Shown here in pieces: positions 1 through 7,601 of a stretch of DNA of 64,000 nt. The DNA comes from Chryseobacterium pennipullorum (GTDB lineage: Bacteria; Bacteroidota; Bacteroidia; Flavobacteriales; Weeksellaceae), in contig NZ_QNVV01000014.1 of NCBI RefSeq assembly GCF_003384725.1, forward strand, positions 56,086 to 120,085, in the 5' to 3' direction. Made by a program: the position numbers and the translations under genes. Each line of letters starts with the position of its first letter. Position 1 is the first letter of the stretch. The notes beneath the pieces are model-generated. The model searched no databases, was not told the origin of the DNA, and saw nothing but the letters and a program-made list of their open reading frames with translations.

Positions 1-362
1 TCTTTCTGTAAATCCTTCAAGTCTGTATGAAAGGTAAAATCTCTCTTTCTATCTATATTCGCTATTCCAACCACAATGGTTTCCGGCATGGAATACATCT
101 GATTAAAAAACTGCACCAATCCCGAAACATGAATAAAATCTTCATTTATGCTTCCATCTAAAAGATAGATGATTGGGTACGCTTTTGATTTATCAAAATT
201 TTGAGGAAGATAGATGTTTAATGTTCTTTCTTCATTCAATGTTTTAGACCTAATAGTCCTCACTTCTCCTATCGTAAGTGGTTTTGTAGTAACAGTCTGT
301 GCTGAAACCATATAATTAACCGCAAACATTATGCTCCATACAAGAGCAATTTTCTTAATCAT
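1..362 (-). CDS. Secreted alpha/beta-hydrolase, putative esterase (truncated by window edge)
   Basis: I translated this reading frame by hand; it starts at the ATG at 360-362 and runs off the left end, so about 120 N-terminal residues are visible. It opens with a hydrophobic signal peptide ending in a VSAQ-like cleavage region. It continues with a segment typical of the putative esterase (esterase D / IroE-like, PF00756) family: RTLNIYLPQNFDKSKAYPII, then YLLDG and a region ending in VVGIANIDRKRDFT. In this family such enzymes hydrolyse acyl or siderophore esters with a Ser-Asp-His triad; the nucleophile elbow would lie beyond the edge, so activity cannot be judged. A separate gene from the RAYT that lies upstream on the same strand. 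Confidence 0.75.
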   Translation of the reverse strand, partial: MIKKIALVWSIMFAVNYMVSAQTVTTKPLTIGEVRTIRSKTLNEERTLNIYLPQNFDKSKAYPIIYLLDGSINEDFIHVSGLVQFFNQMYSMPETIVVGIANIDRKRDFTFHTDLKDLQK

Positions 363-399
363 ATTTAATTTTTATCTTCAAGTTTAGTTTTAAAAATTT

Positions 400-978
400 T
401 TATTCTAAATCCATAAAATCATATTCTACATTAGAAACATGATATTTGATAAAATCTTCTACTGTATCGAAATATTCCATCAAATGCATTCTCTCTACCT
501 TACTGGGTTTAGTTAAATTGACATAAGCGCTATATGATGTATATTTCCATTGGTTAATATCATTTACAAAACCATGATTTACGGGATTGTTGTGAATATA
601 ATGTAATACCTTTAATAAATATTTTTCATCCTGAACCTTTTTCCTCTTTATTGTATTAAGAAAAAGAGCACCTTTCCTATTGTATTTTTTGTTATAAGCT
701 TTAGCGTAAGCATTCAATAAATCACTGAAGGGCTTCATTAGAAATGAATGTTCCCTTTCATTATCAACACCATCAAAATTTTTAAACCTCAATAATATGT
801 GAAAGTGATTTGGTAATAGGCAATAAGCATATATATCTGCTATTGGAATAATGTATTTATCAATCTTTTCCATAAAAAAATGATAATTTGAAGCCTCACG
901 AAAAATAATTTCTTCCCCATTTACATGAGAAAAGATGTGATAGATTCCTTCGAATTCAAAGCTTTCTGTATTAACCAT
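400..978 (-). CDS. REP-associated tyrosine transposase (RAYT, Y1/HUH family)
   Basis: A 192-aa single-domain protein of the IS200-like Y1 transposase fold. The HUH metal motif is H58-F59-H60 within CLLPNHFHILLR, and the likely nucleophile is Tyr127 in HYIHNNPVNHG, the usual RAYT position. The length fits RAYTs, which are normally single-copy, vertically kept proteins that nick and mobilise REP-type palindromes rather than classical transposons. A perfect palindrome lies 26 bp upstream of its start codon (1003-1037), the expected substrate arrangement. No IS ends or target duplication are evident around it. Function is inferred from the family; substrate use is not shown. Confidence 0.88.
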   Translation of the reverse strand: MVNTESFEFEGIYHIFSHVNGEEIIFREASNYHFFMEKIDKYIIPIADIYAYCLLPNHFHILLRFKNFDGVDNEREHSFLMKPFSDLLNAYAKAYNKKYNRKGALFLNTIKRKKVQDEKYLLKVLHYIHNNPVNHGFVNDINQWKYTSYSAYVNLTKPSKVERMHLMEYFDTVEDFIKYHVSNVEYDFMDLE

Positions 979-1002
979 TTTTTAATTTGATATCTACTCT
1001 GT

Positions 1003-1037
1003 TAAACCTAACAGGTTTCTAAAACCTGTTAGGTTTA
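1003..1037. repeat. Perfect palindrome next to RAYT (REP-like)
   Basis: A 16-bp arm (TAAACCTAACAGGTTT) at 1003-1018 is followed by a 3-nt CTA loop and its exact reverse complement at 1022-1037. It lies between the RAYT start codon and the paaY stop codon. It would fold as a stable hairpin in either strand. It has no T-tract, so it is not a good terminator. Placement beside a RAYT suggests a REP element. Confidence 0.85.
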
Positions 1038-1050
1038 GATCACAATATAT

Positions 1051-1644
1051 TTATTTCACATCATCCCAGATACTGTAATCTACAATTTTTGTTGGAGTTT
1101 GCTGAACATACTCTGTAAATGGCTCACAAGGCAGAATGGCTTCTTTACCTTCTCTAGCCAGTTCCTGATACAGTTTTGTTCCTTCTGTTTTCCAATGAAT
1201 CATTTCATCAGAAACATCACGAATAACTTTTGCAGGGCTTCCTACAATCAGTTTTCTGGGTTCACATCTGAAGTTGGCAGGAACAAAAGCTAAAGCACCG
1301 ACAATACTTTCGTCACCGATATAAGCTTTGTCCATCACCACAGAATTCATTCCGATCAAACAGTTTTTTCCGATATGCCCTGAGTGAATAATTGCTCCAT
1401 GCCCGATATGGGCAGATTCTTCCAAAATGGTTTCTATATTCGGGAAAACATGAAGCGTACAGTTCTCCTGTACATTGGCTCCGTCTTTGATAATAATTTT
1501 TCCCCAGTCGCCACGGACAACCGCGTTAGGACCTATATAGACTTCTTCACCAATTTCCACATTACCAATAATTACAGCCTGTGGATGAATATAGGCAGAA
1601 GGCTTTATAATGGGACGGATTCCGTGATATGAGTAGATGTTCAT
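1051..1644 (-). CDS. paaY: PaaY-type hexapeptide-repeat thioesterase / gamma-carbonic-anhydrase-like protein
   Basis: A 197-aa left-handed beta-helix protein. Hexapeptide repeats run from about residue 14 (YIHPQAVIIGNVEIG) through VGSPAKVIRDVSDE, with metal-site-like histidines in LHVFPN, AHIGHGAIIH. The family forms trimers; PaaY in phenylacetate clusters hydrolyses toxic ring-CoA lactone intermediates. I place the start at MNIYSYHG (ATG at 1642-1644). An in-frame Met 19 codons upstream lies beyond the inverted-repeat spacer and would translate that spacer. It is the last gene of the minus-strand paa operon, downstream of paaJ. Family assignment is firm; the thioesterase role is by context. 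Confidence 0.85.
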   Translation of the reverse strand: MNIYSYHGIRPIIKPSAYIHPQAVIIGNVEIGEEVYIGPNAVVRGDWGKIIIKDGANVQENCTLHVFPNIETILEESAHIGHGAIIHSGHIGKNCLIGMNSVVMDKAYIGDESIVGALAFVPANFRCEPRKLIVGSPAKVIRDVSDEMIHWKTEGTKLYQELAREGKEAILPCEPFTEYVQQTPTKIVDYSIWDDVK

Positions 1645-1649
1645 ATTTT

Positions 1650-1740
1650 TTAATTTGAGAATTTGAGAATGAGTTAATTTGAAAATTAATAATGTCGCCA
1701 AACATGTTCAACTTCTCAAATTATTACATTTTCAAATTGA
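1650..1740. repeat. paa intergenic inverted-repeat element A (paaJ/paaY junction)
   Basis: A gene-less copy of the A/T-rich spacer family. The left arm begins TTAATTTGAGAATTTGAG and ends TTAATTTGAAAATT; the right arm contains CTCAAATTATTACATTTTC and ends CAAATTGA at 1740. Arms are imperfect inverted copies separated by about 25 unique bases. The right end is 1 nt from the paaJ stop codon and the left end is 5 nt from the paaY start codon. Confidence 0.85.
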
Positions 1741-1741
1741 T

Positions 1742-2947
1742 TTATACTTTTTCAATGATCATTGCATAACCTTGTCCAACACCAATACAAAGGGTACATA
1801 ATGCATATTTTTTATCCTGCTTCTGAAGTTCCATGGCTGCAGAACCAATAATTCTTGCTCCTGAAACTCCCAGTGGGTGACCAATGGCGATAGCTCCACC
1901 ATTTGGATTTATTCTTGCATCATCATCCTGTAGACCTAAGCTTCTTGTTACGGCTAAAGCCTGTGCAGCAAAAGCTTCATTTAGCTCAATGATATCCATA
2001 TCCTCAAGAGATAGATCTAATCTTTTTAATAACTTCTGAGTAGCTTCTACAGGTCCGATTCCCATAATTCTAGGCTCGACTCCTGCTACAGAAGATCCTA
2101 AAATTTTAGCTTTTGGTTTTAATCCGTATTTTTTTACAGCTTCTTCGCTGGCTAAGATCAAAGCTGCGGCACCATCATTCATACCTGAAGCATTTCCGGC
2201 AGTTACTGTTCCTTCTTTTCTGAAAGCTGGGCGAAGTTTTCCTAATCCTTCCATGGAAGAAGTTGGTTTAATAAACTCGTCTTTTTCAAAAATAATTGGA
2301 TCTCCTTTTCTCTGTGGAATTTCAACTTTTACAATTTCTTCAGCCAATCTTCCGCTTTCCTGTGCTTTGGTAGCTTTTTGCTGAGACCACAGGGCAAATT
2401 TGTCCTGATCTTCTCTGTTGATCTGGTGCATGTCTGCAAGATTTTCTGCAGTTTCACCCATACCATCAACGCCATACATTTCTTTCATTTTGGGATTGAT
2501 AAATCTCCATCCGAAAGTGGTATCATACATCTGACTGTCTCTTCCATAAGCAGCACTTGGTTTGGACAATACATAAGGAGAGCGCGTCATATGCTCCACT
2601 CCACCCGCAATATAAATTTCGCCTTCACCAGCTGCAATAGAACGGAAAGCATTGGCTACTGCAGACATTCCTGAAGCGCACAGTCTATTTACCGTCTCAC
2701 CTCCAATTTTATATGGAAGCCCAGCCAACAAAAGTCCCATTCTGGCCACGTTTCTGTTATCTTCCCCAGCCTGATTCGCACATCCGAAGATCACATCTTC
2801 AATTTCCTCCACAGGAACCTGTGGGTTTCTTGCTACTACCTCTTTGATAACAATAGCTGCCAAATCATCTGCTCTTACTTCTGATAAACCTCCCTGTAGT
2901 TTTGAAATGGGAGTTCGGACATAGTCTATGATGTATACGTTATTCAT
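1742..2947 (-). CDS. paaJ: Thiolase, 3-oxoadipyl-CoA / 3-oxo-5,6-dehydrosuberyl-CoA type
   Basis: A 401-aa full-length thiolase. The acyl-enzyme nucleophile is Cys90 in NRLCASGM, the base pair is His357 (GHPLG) and Cys387 (CIGVGQG), and the NEAFAAQ loop is present. GCANQAGEDNRNVARM near residue 55 is characteristic of the PaaJ/PcaF branch. It cleaves 3-oxo-5,6-dehydrosuberyl-CoA and 3-oxoadipyl-CoA, releasing acetyl-CoA and finally succinyl-CoA. It sits between the DUF6624-like gene (135-bp gap) and paaY. The larger upstream gap might hold an extra promoter, but I saw no convincing TAnnTTTG box there. Confidence 0.93.
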   Translation of the reverse strand: MNNVYIIDYVRTPISKLQGGLSEVRADDLAAIVIKEVVARNPQVPVEEIEDVIFGCANQAGEDNRNVARMGLLLAGLPYKIGGETVNRLCASGMSAVANAFRSIAAGEGEIYIAGGVEHMTRSPYVLSKPSAAYGRDSQMYDTTFGWRFINPKMKEMYGVDGMGETAENLADMHQINREDQDKFALWSQQKATKAQESGRLAEEIVKVEIPQRKGDPIIFEKDEFIKPTSSMEGLGKLRPAFRKEGTVTAGNASGMNDGAAALILASEEAVKKYGLKPKAKILGSSVAGVEPRIMGIGPVEATQKLLKRLDLSLEDMDIIELNEAFAAQALAVTRSLGLQDDDARINPNGGAIAIGHPLGVSGARIIGSAAMELQKQDKKYALCTLCIGVGQGYAMIIEKV

Positions 2948-3082
2948 TATTTTATAATTTAACCATGTGTCAGTTTAGCAACATAAGAATGAATTTTTCT
3001 ATTTTGTTGATAACCTGTACATTTCATTTAGGTATATTAACTTTATTGCTTTGTAATTTTTAATTTTGTTTCTGATATTACT

Positions 3083-3784
3083 TCAGTGTTGGATTTCTTT
3101 CGCTTCTATCCTCTCTTTTTTGACATCATCTAGTGTATATATTCTATAAATAAAGGCTTCTCCATAAAGGCTTTTAGCATATTCTTCCATCGTATTGGGA
3201 AAACCGGCTTCTTTTCTTCTCTTATTTACATTTACCGGATCTTTTATTGGCCAGATATATTGTGTTTCATATGCTTTTCCGTTTTCTTCCCAGAACTTTC
3301 CACTTCCCTGTGTTCCGTAGATCTGCTCCAGACCAGTCTGCATAAGATATCGATCCTCCATCATCGCCACCCAGGTAAATGGAATTTCCTTCTTTTTTCC
3401 GGCATCTTTAATCAGTGGCAGATATTTTCCAATTTTAGCGGAATGCTGAATAACATACCATGCTGCTTTATTTGTAGGCTCTCCCACAAGTGTTTTTCCC
3501 GGATAGCCATATTGAGAAATAATCTTTTCAACTTTCATCATATTCAGGCTATCTCGCTCCACGACCAACTGCCAGCTTTTCTTTTTGAATTCTTCTTTAT
3601 CAATATTCAAATCTTTCAACAGCTGCTCTTTTTTCTCTGGAGTTATCCCATCAAAAAGCATTCTGTATCCCTGATCCATCTTCATGACTTCATCAAGTTC
3701 TTTTTTCAAAGTCTCATTTACTTTCTGTTGTGCATTCATCAGGAAAGTTGAAATCGCCAAAAGCAAGGCAATTATTTTTCTCAT
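3083..3784 (-). CDS. Secreted DUF6624-like protein
   Basis: A 233-aa protein with a clear signal peptide (residues 1-18, cleaved near NAQ). The mature part has a charged helical region (MDQGYRMLFDG, KKEQLLKDL) followed by QYGYPGKTLVGEPTNKAAW, YVIQHSAK, and IPFTWVAMMEDRYLMQTG. This arrangement resembles the widespread Bacteroidetes DUF6624 family, whose function is unknown. It lies inside the paa operon between paaI (30 bp away) and paaJ, yet a periplasmic protein has no known step in phenylacetate degradation. It may be co-transcribed by insertion rather than functional linkage. Family name moderately sure; function unknown. Confidence 0.7.
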   Translation of the reverse strand: MRKIIALLLAISTFLMNAQQKVNETLKKELDEVMKMDQGYRMLFDGITPEKKEQLLKDLNIDKEEFKKKSWQLVVERDSLNMMKVEKIISQYGYPGKTLVGEPTNKAAWYVIQHSAKIGKYLPLIKDAGKKKEIPFTWVAMMEDRYLMQTGLEQIYGTQGSGKFWEENGKAYETQYIWPIKDPVNVNKRRKEAGFPNTMEEYAKSLYGEAFIYRIYTLDDVKKERIEAKEIQH

Positions 3785-3814
3785 TTTGTTTAATCTGGTT
3801 CTGGTATTCGTTTT

Positions 3815-4228
3815 TTATAAGTCGGTTACTTTTTTTCCTATTTTGTAGACTGTTCCTACAAATTTCGCGATCAGCTCCTGATCTTGATTAGTAATCTTAA
3901 TGTCATAAACAGCTGTCTTTCTGGTATCGTTCACCAAGATGCTTTCTGCTCTGAAAACATCCCCTTCTTTTCCTGCTTTCGTAAAATTAATGATACAGTT
4001 TAAAGCTACGGCAGCATCTCCTGTATTGTTGGAAGAAAAAGCCAGTGCTGAATCTGCAAAGGCAAAAGTAACTCCACCATGCACCGTTCTAAGCCCATTA
4101 ATCATATCTTTCTTGATGGGCATTTCTATTAAACAGTAATTTTCTTTCACTTCAATCATTTTGATATTCATCCATTGGGAAAAATAATCCTGATTGAACA
4201 TATAATCTGCAACTTGTCTTGGATTCAT
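3815..4228 (-). CDS. paaI: Phenylacetate-pathway hotdog thioesterase
   Basis: A 137-aa single hotdog domain. The signature VHGGVTFAFADSALAFSSN has catalytic Asp59 (Asp61 in E. coli PaaI) on the long helix. In phenylacetate clusters PaaI hydrolyses stalled hydroxyphenylacetyl-CoA and ring-opened CoA esters, freeing CoA. Length and motif match the PaaI clade. The start codon is 2 nt after the stop of the 105-aa ORF upstream, so the two are probably translationally coupled. Confidence 0.9.
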   Translation of the reverse strand: MNPRQVADYMFNQDYFSQWMNIKMIEVKENYCLIEMPIKKDMINGLRTVHGGVTFAFADSALAFSSNNTGDAAVALNCIINFTKAGKEGDVFRAESILVNDTRKTAVYDIKITNQDQELIAKFVGTVYKIGKKVTDL

Positions 4229-4230
4229 TT

Positions 4231-4548
4231 CTACTCTTCTTTTGTTATTTCTTCATACAATTCATCTGATAACCTATCATAAATACTCATCGTTTTACCT
4301 AAAATCACCTGCTCGTATGAAAGGTGGATATCGGAATTGTCAGAGCTGTCTTCTGCTTCATACATTGCGGTTAAATCAATTCCACTTTCATTGGCTAGTC
4401 TTTTGATCAGCTCTTTATATTTTTCATTAAACTTTCCTAACAGCTCGAGCCTTTGCTCACCATTGACAGAGGAGGCCTCCTGAGTCAGATACTCTTTCTC
4501 AATTAAAAGCCTTGTTTCCAGTTCTGCTCTGAATTCTTCTATAATCAT
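4231..4548 (-). CDS. Small acidic helical protein of unknown function in the paa operon
   Basis: A 105-aa, soluble, strongly charged, predominantly helical protein: an N-terminal helix rich in E/K/R (EEFRAELETRLLIEKEYL), a second helix (KFNEKYKELIKRLANES), then an acidic linker (AEDSSDNSD) and a C-terminal helix ending in EEITKEE. No signal peptide, metal motif or known domain is visible. It is tightly packed before paaI and separated from paaH only by repeat element B, so it is very likely translated with the pathway. I do not recognise the family. Confidence 0.7.
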   Translation of the reverse strand: MIIEEFRAELETRLLIEKEYLTQEASSVNGEQRLELLGKFNEKYKELIKRLANESGIDLTAMYEAEDSSDNSDIHLSYEQVILGKTMSIYDRLSDELYEEITKEE

Positions 4549-4552
4549 ACTA

Positions 4553-4635
4553 TTAATTTGAAAATTAAATAAATTTGAGAATTTGAAAATGAAAATCTCT
4601 TATAATCAATTTTCAAATTGGTACATTTACAAATT
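4553..4635. repeat. paa intergenic inverted-repeat element B (paaH/105-aa ORF junction)
   Basis: The most divergent copy. TTAATTTGAAAATTAAAT and AATTTGAGAATTTGAAAATG occur on the left, and CAATTTTCAAATTGGTACATT then TACAAATTA on the right. It fills the gap between the paaH stop codon (4638) and the start of the next gene (4548). Confidence 0.75.
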
Positions 4636-4637
4636 AT

Positions 4638-5771
4638 CTAATCAATTTTACGAAGCAAAGGACTTTGTCGGTACCTTTCCTCCTGATATTCGCTGTAAAG
4701 ATTCTGCAGGGTTTCGGAAATTTTTGAATACCCGATTTCCTGTCCCCAACCTAATAATCCCTTTGGATAATTTACTCCTTTCTGCATAGCTAGTTCAATG
4801 TCTTCATCATTAGCAACACCTAATCTTTTGGCTTCAACCGCCTCGTTGATCAGCATGGAAATGATTCTTAAAAAGATCTGCTGATAAAGAGCATCATCTT
4901 TCTTTGCTTCCGGTTTTACAGCACCTTCACTATAGTCATAAAAGCCTTTTCCTGTTTTTCTGCCATGAAGTTTAGCTTCGGACATTCTCTGTTGAAGTAA
5001 AGAAGGCTTATATTTCGGATCGTAGAAATAATCTTTGTAAACGGTTGTTGTCACTGCAAAGTTCACATCTACTCCAATAAGATCCATTAATTCAAAAGGT
5101 CCCATTTTGAAATTTCCTAAGGTTTTCATTGCGTCATCCACCTGTGCCGGTGTTGCAATATTTTCTTCAACAATTCTTAATGCTTCACCATAGTATGGAC
5201 GGGCAATTCTGTTGACAATAAACCCAGGAATATCTTTAGCGATAACAGGCGTTTTACCCCAATCTTTCATGAGGTTGTATATTTTTTCTGCTAACGTTTT
5301 TTCTGTTAATAAAGAGGGAATTACTTCCACTAAAGGCATCAACGGAGCCGGATTGAAAAAGTGTATTCCGATGAAACGCTCCGGTTTCTTTAATTCTGCA
5401 CCCAGAGAGGTGATAGAAATGGATGATGTATTGGTACCGATGATACAGTTTTCTGAAACATAGGTTTCGAGTTCTGTAAAAACCTTGGTTTTAATATCTT
5501 TGTTTTCAATGATCGCTTCGATAACCAAATCAGAATCTCTTAAGTCCTGCAAGACTTCTCCTTTAGAAATATTATTTCTGATTTCAATGGCTTTTTCATG
5601 AGAAATCTTACCTTTTTCCGATAATTTCTGAAGCGTTTTTTCTAAGCCCGAAAGCGCTTTATCTATTTGTGGAGCATTAGCATCGAATAAAACGACTTTG
5701 CATCCTGCGGTTGCAGCCACCTGAGCAATTCCAACGCCCATGGTCCCTGCACCAATAATTCCAATATTCAT
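4638..5771 (-). CDS. paaH: 3-hydroxyadipyl-CoA dehydrogenase
   Basis: A 377-aa NAD-dependent 3-hydroxyacyl-CoA dehydrogenase. The Rossmann dinucleotide motif is GAGTMGVGIAQ near residue 7; the substrate region is HFFNPAPLMPLVEVI; the first C-terminal helical domain begins GFIVNRIARPYYGEALRI and the second, about 80 residues, contains LINEAVEAKRLGVANDEDIE. Two C-terminal domains and this length match PaaH rather than short HBD enzymes. It oxidises 3-hydroxyadipyl-CoA to 3-oxoadipyl-CoA, the substrate of PaaJ. Repeat elements occupy both flanks (B downstream, C upstream). Confidence 0.92.
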   Translation of the reverse strand: MNIGIIGAGTMGVGIAQVAATAGCKVVLFDANAPQIDKALSGLEKTLQKLSEKGKISHEKAIEIRNNISKGEVLQDLRDSDLVIEAIIENKDIKTKVFTELETYVSENCIIGTNTSSISITSLGAELKKPERFIGIHFFNPAPLMPLVEVIPSLLTEKTLAEKIYNLMKDWGKTPVIAKDIPGFIVNRIARPYYGEALRIVEENIATPAQVDDAMKTLGNFKMGPFELMDLIGVDVNFAVTTTVYKDYFYDPKYKPSLLQQRMSEAKLHGRKTGKGFYDYSEGAVKPEAKKDDALYQQIFLRIISMLINEAVEAKRLGVANDEDIELAMQKGVNYPKGLLGWGQEIGYSKISETLQNLYSEYQEERYRQSPLLRKID

Positions 5772-5775
5772 AGTT

Positions 5776-6200
5776 TTAATTTGAAAATTTGAGAATGAGT
5801 TAATTTGAAAATTATTTAATTTTTGATGTTGAAATAATTTTAGAGAGAATTAATATAATTTCTTTTAAGTTTTTACATAAATTCTCATTCGGAGAACTCA
5901 GGAATGGTGATTGTAAACACAATAAAAGCCAGTACTCAGTTTCATCTGCTTCTTTAGCCGCAATTTTTATTTTATGAATAAAATCAGCCTTACTCTCAGC
6001 ATTTTGAGCCTCTCTTACGTTGGCACCAATTGAAGTTCCGGATTTAAAAATTTGATTAGCAAGCGGAAATCTGTTTGCTTTATACAGGAGCTCAGAAAAT
6101 TCAATAATATCTAATGCAAATACAAAGGTTTTCTTTACAATAATATTTTCTCTATCGTCTCTCATTTTCAAATTCTCAAATTAACCCATTTTCAAATTGA
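5776..6200. mobile_element. Putative inverted-repeat element C carrying a four-helix-bundle gene
   Basis: The left arm (5776-5813) and right arm (6163-6200), each 38 bp, are the same imperfect inverted sequences found in gene-less form at five other paa junctions. Here they enclose a 117-aa ORF with essentially no other DNA. The right end is 1 nt from the paaG stop codon and the left end is 4 nt from the paaH start codon. No transposase, obvious target-site duplication or tyrosine/serine recombinase is visible. That the unit is mobile is an inference from repeated arms with and without cargo. Confidence 0.65.
5812..6165 (-). CDS. Four-helix-bundle protein (23S rRNA intervening-sequence protein family)
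   Basis: A 117-aa protein with the full family signature (TIGR02436 / PF05635): FPLANQIFKSGTSIGANVRE followed by AQNAESKADFIHKIKIA and KEADETEYWLLLC. Relatives are encoded in intervening sequences of bacterial 23S rRNA genes, are common as orphans in Bacteroidetes, and share the fold of the Avd protein of diversity-generating retroelements; their biochemical role is uncertain. I start it at MRDDREN (ATG at 6163-6165); a TTG two codons upstream is also possible. Both start and stop codons lie within inverted-repeat arms. It interrupts the paaG-paaH order and has no expected pathway role. Confidence 0.9.
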   Translation of the reverse strand: MRDDRENIIVKKTFVFALDIIEFSELLYKANRFPLANQIFKSGTSIGANVREAQNAESKADFIHKIKIAAKEADETEYWLLLCLQSPFLSSPNENLCKNLKEIILILSKIISTSKIK

Positions 6201-6201
6201 T

Positions 6202-7002
6202 TTATTTTCCTTTATAATCAGGTTTTCTTTTTTGTAAAAAGGCATTTACGCCTTCTATGAAGTCTTCTGTTTCTGCAGCTTCCTGTTGAAGATCTCCTTC
6301 CAGTTCCAGCTGTTCTTTTAATGTATTGGTATACGATTGGGCAAAAGCTTTTTTAGTCAGCTTAAGAGCTGCTGTTGGCATATTGGCCATTCTCTCAAGA
6401 ATTTCCATTGATTTTGGAGCAAAGTCTGCATCATTGAATACTTCTGCAACGAGACCATAAGATTTGGATTCTTCAGCAGATAATTTTTTACCGGTGAACG
6501 CAAGATAATTCGCTAACTGTCTACCTAAAAGCTTCGGTAAGAAATAAGTTCCTCCCGTATCAGGAATCAAACCAATATTTGAAAAAGCCTGAGCAAAATA
6601 AGCTTTTTCATGAGCCAGAACAAAGTCACAGATCAGCGCAAGCATCGCCCCGGCACCTACTGCAGGACCGTTGACCAATGCAATTACCGGTTTTTTGCAA
6701 CGGGTAACTTCCATTACCAATGGATTGTAGTAGTCTACCACAATTTTTCTTATAATATCCTGATCATGGTGATCTTTACCTACCGCAAAAGCTTCTTCAA
6801 GGTTTTGGCCTGAACAAAAAGCTCTGCCTCTTCCGGAAATAGCAACACATCTTACATTTTCATCCTCACTGCATTCTTTAATGAAATCTTTCAGGTCTCC
6901 TAAAGATGGCTTTGTAAGAGCGTTCATTGTTTCAGGCTGATTTAGGTAGGCGATTTTAAGCTTCCCGTCGAAATGTGATTCAATATCCAGTTGTGTATAC
7001 AT
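6202..7002 (-). CDS. paaG: 1,2-epoxyphenylacetyl-CoA isomerase (crotonase family)
   Basis: A 266-aa crotonase-fold enzyme. Oxyanion-hole segments are GRGRAFCSGQNL (58-68) and NGPAVGAGAM (111-120); the acid/base Asp148 lies in GLIPDTGG, as in PaaG isomerases, and the hydratase glutamates are missing. It converts ring-1,2-epoxyphenylacetyl-CoA into oxepin-CoA and can shift the double bond later in the pathway. A 134-bp gap separates it from paaD and may allow a secondary promoter, though none is clear. PaaF would be a separate crotonase and is not found here. Confidence 0.88.
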   Translation of the reverse strand: MYTQLDIESHFDGKLKIAYLNQPETMNALTKPSLGDLKDFIKECSEDENVRCVAISGRGRAFCSGQNLEEAFAVGKDHHDQDIIRKIVVDYYNPLVMEVTRCKKPVIALVNGPAVGAGAMLALICDFVLAHEKAYFAQAFSNIGLIPDTGGTYFLPKLLGRQLANYLAFTGKKLSAEESKSYGLVAEVFNDADFAPKSMEILERMANMPTAALKLTKKAFAQSYTNTLKEQLELEGDLQQEAAETEDFIEGVNAFLQKRKPDYKGK

Positions 7003-7136
7003 AGTTTTGATTTTTATGATTTTATTCCCCTAATTTAGTTATAATGCAACAATCTACGGTCTAACATTGTAACAATTATAATGCAGTGCCAAACAAATTG
7101 GTAAACTGATACATTGTCATGGTGTTACCCTAATCA

Positions 7137-7601
7137 TTAGTGGCATTTAAAATAATCAAAAGGTTCCAGACAGTCTAAGCACTGATAAGAGGCCTTACAC
7201 AAGGTAGACCCGAATCTGCTGATCTGTTTGGTGTGTTCAGAACCACAGCGTGGACATTTCTTCGGCTTCCCAATATGATGTTCATCTGCTCCTTTTTCAG
7301 GCGGTGTAATTCCGAAAGCACGAAGTTTTTCTCTCGCTTCATCTGTCAGCCAATCTGTTGTCCATATTGGAAACATTTTGGTAACTACTTTAGCTTCCCA
7401 TCCGTTTTCTTTCATGATCTTCATGATATCTTCTTCGATGGTAAACATTGCCGGACAAGCAGAATACGTAGGAGTAATTGTCACTTCACAAGAATTATCA
7501 CCTGTGATTTGTGCTCCTCTTACAATACCCAACTCCACAATGTTTATCACCGGAATTTCCGGATCGGGAACTAATTCTAATATTTCTAAAGGATTTTTCA
7601 A
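7137..7601 (-). CDS. paaD: Phenylacetyl-CoA epoxidase maturation subunit PaaD
   Basis: A 154-aa two-domain protein. The N-terminal MIP18/DUF59 domain has the conserved Cys49 (TPTYSACPAM). The C-terminal zinc ribbon has Cys116, Cys119, Cys135, Cys141, Cys144 and Cys153 (KKCPRCGSEH, YQCLDCLEPFDYFKCH). PaaD is needed for epoxidase activity, probably in Fe-S or diiron assembly. The start codon is TTG (7599-7601, minus strand), since no in-frame ATG exists upstream; it overlaps the stop of the preceding membrane ORF as TTGA, suggesting translational coupling. Confidence 0.9.
   Translation of the reverse strand: MKNPLEILELVPDPEIPVINIVELGIVRGAQITGDNSCEVTITPTYSACPAMFTIEEDIMKIMKENGWEAKVVTKMFPIWTTDWLTDEAREKLRAFGITPPEKGADEHHIGKPKKCPRCGSEHTKQISRFGSTLCKASYQCLDCLEPFDYFKCH

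Noticed and set aside
5776..6200. A diversity-generating retroelement, because the four-helix-bundle protein resembles Avd
   Set aside because: No reverse transcriptase, template or variable repeat is present nearby.
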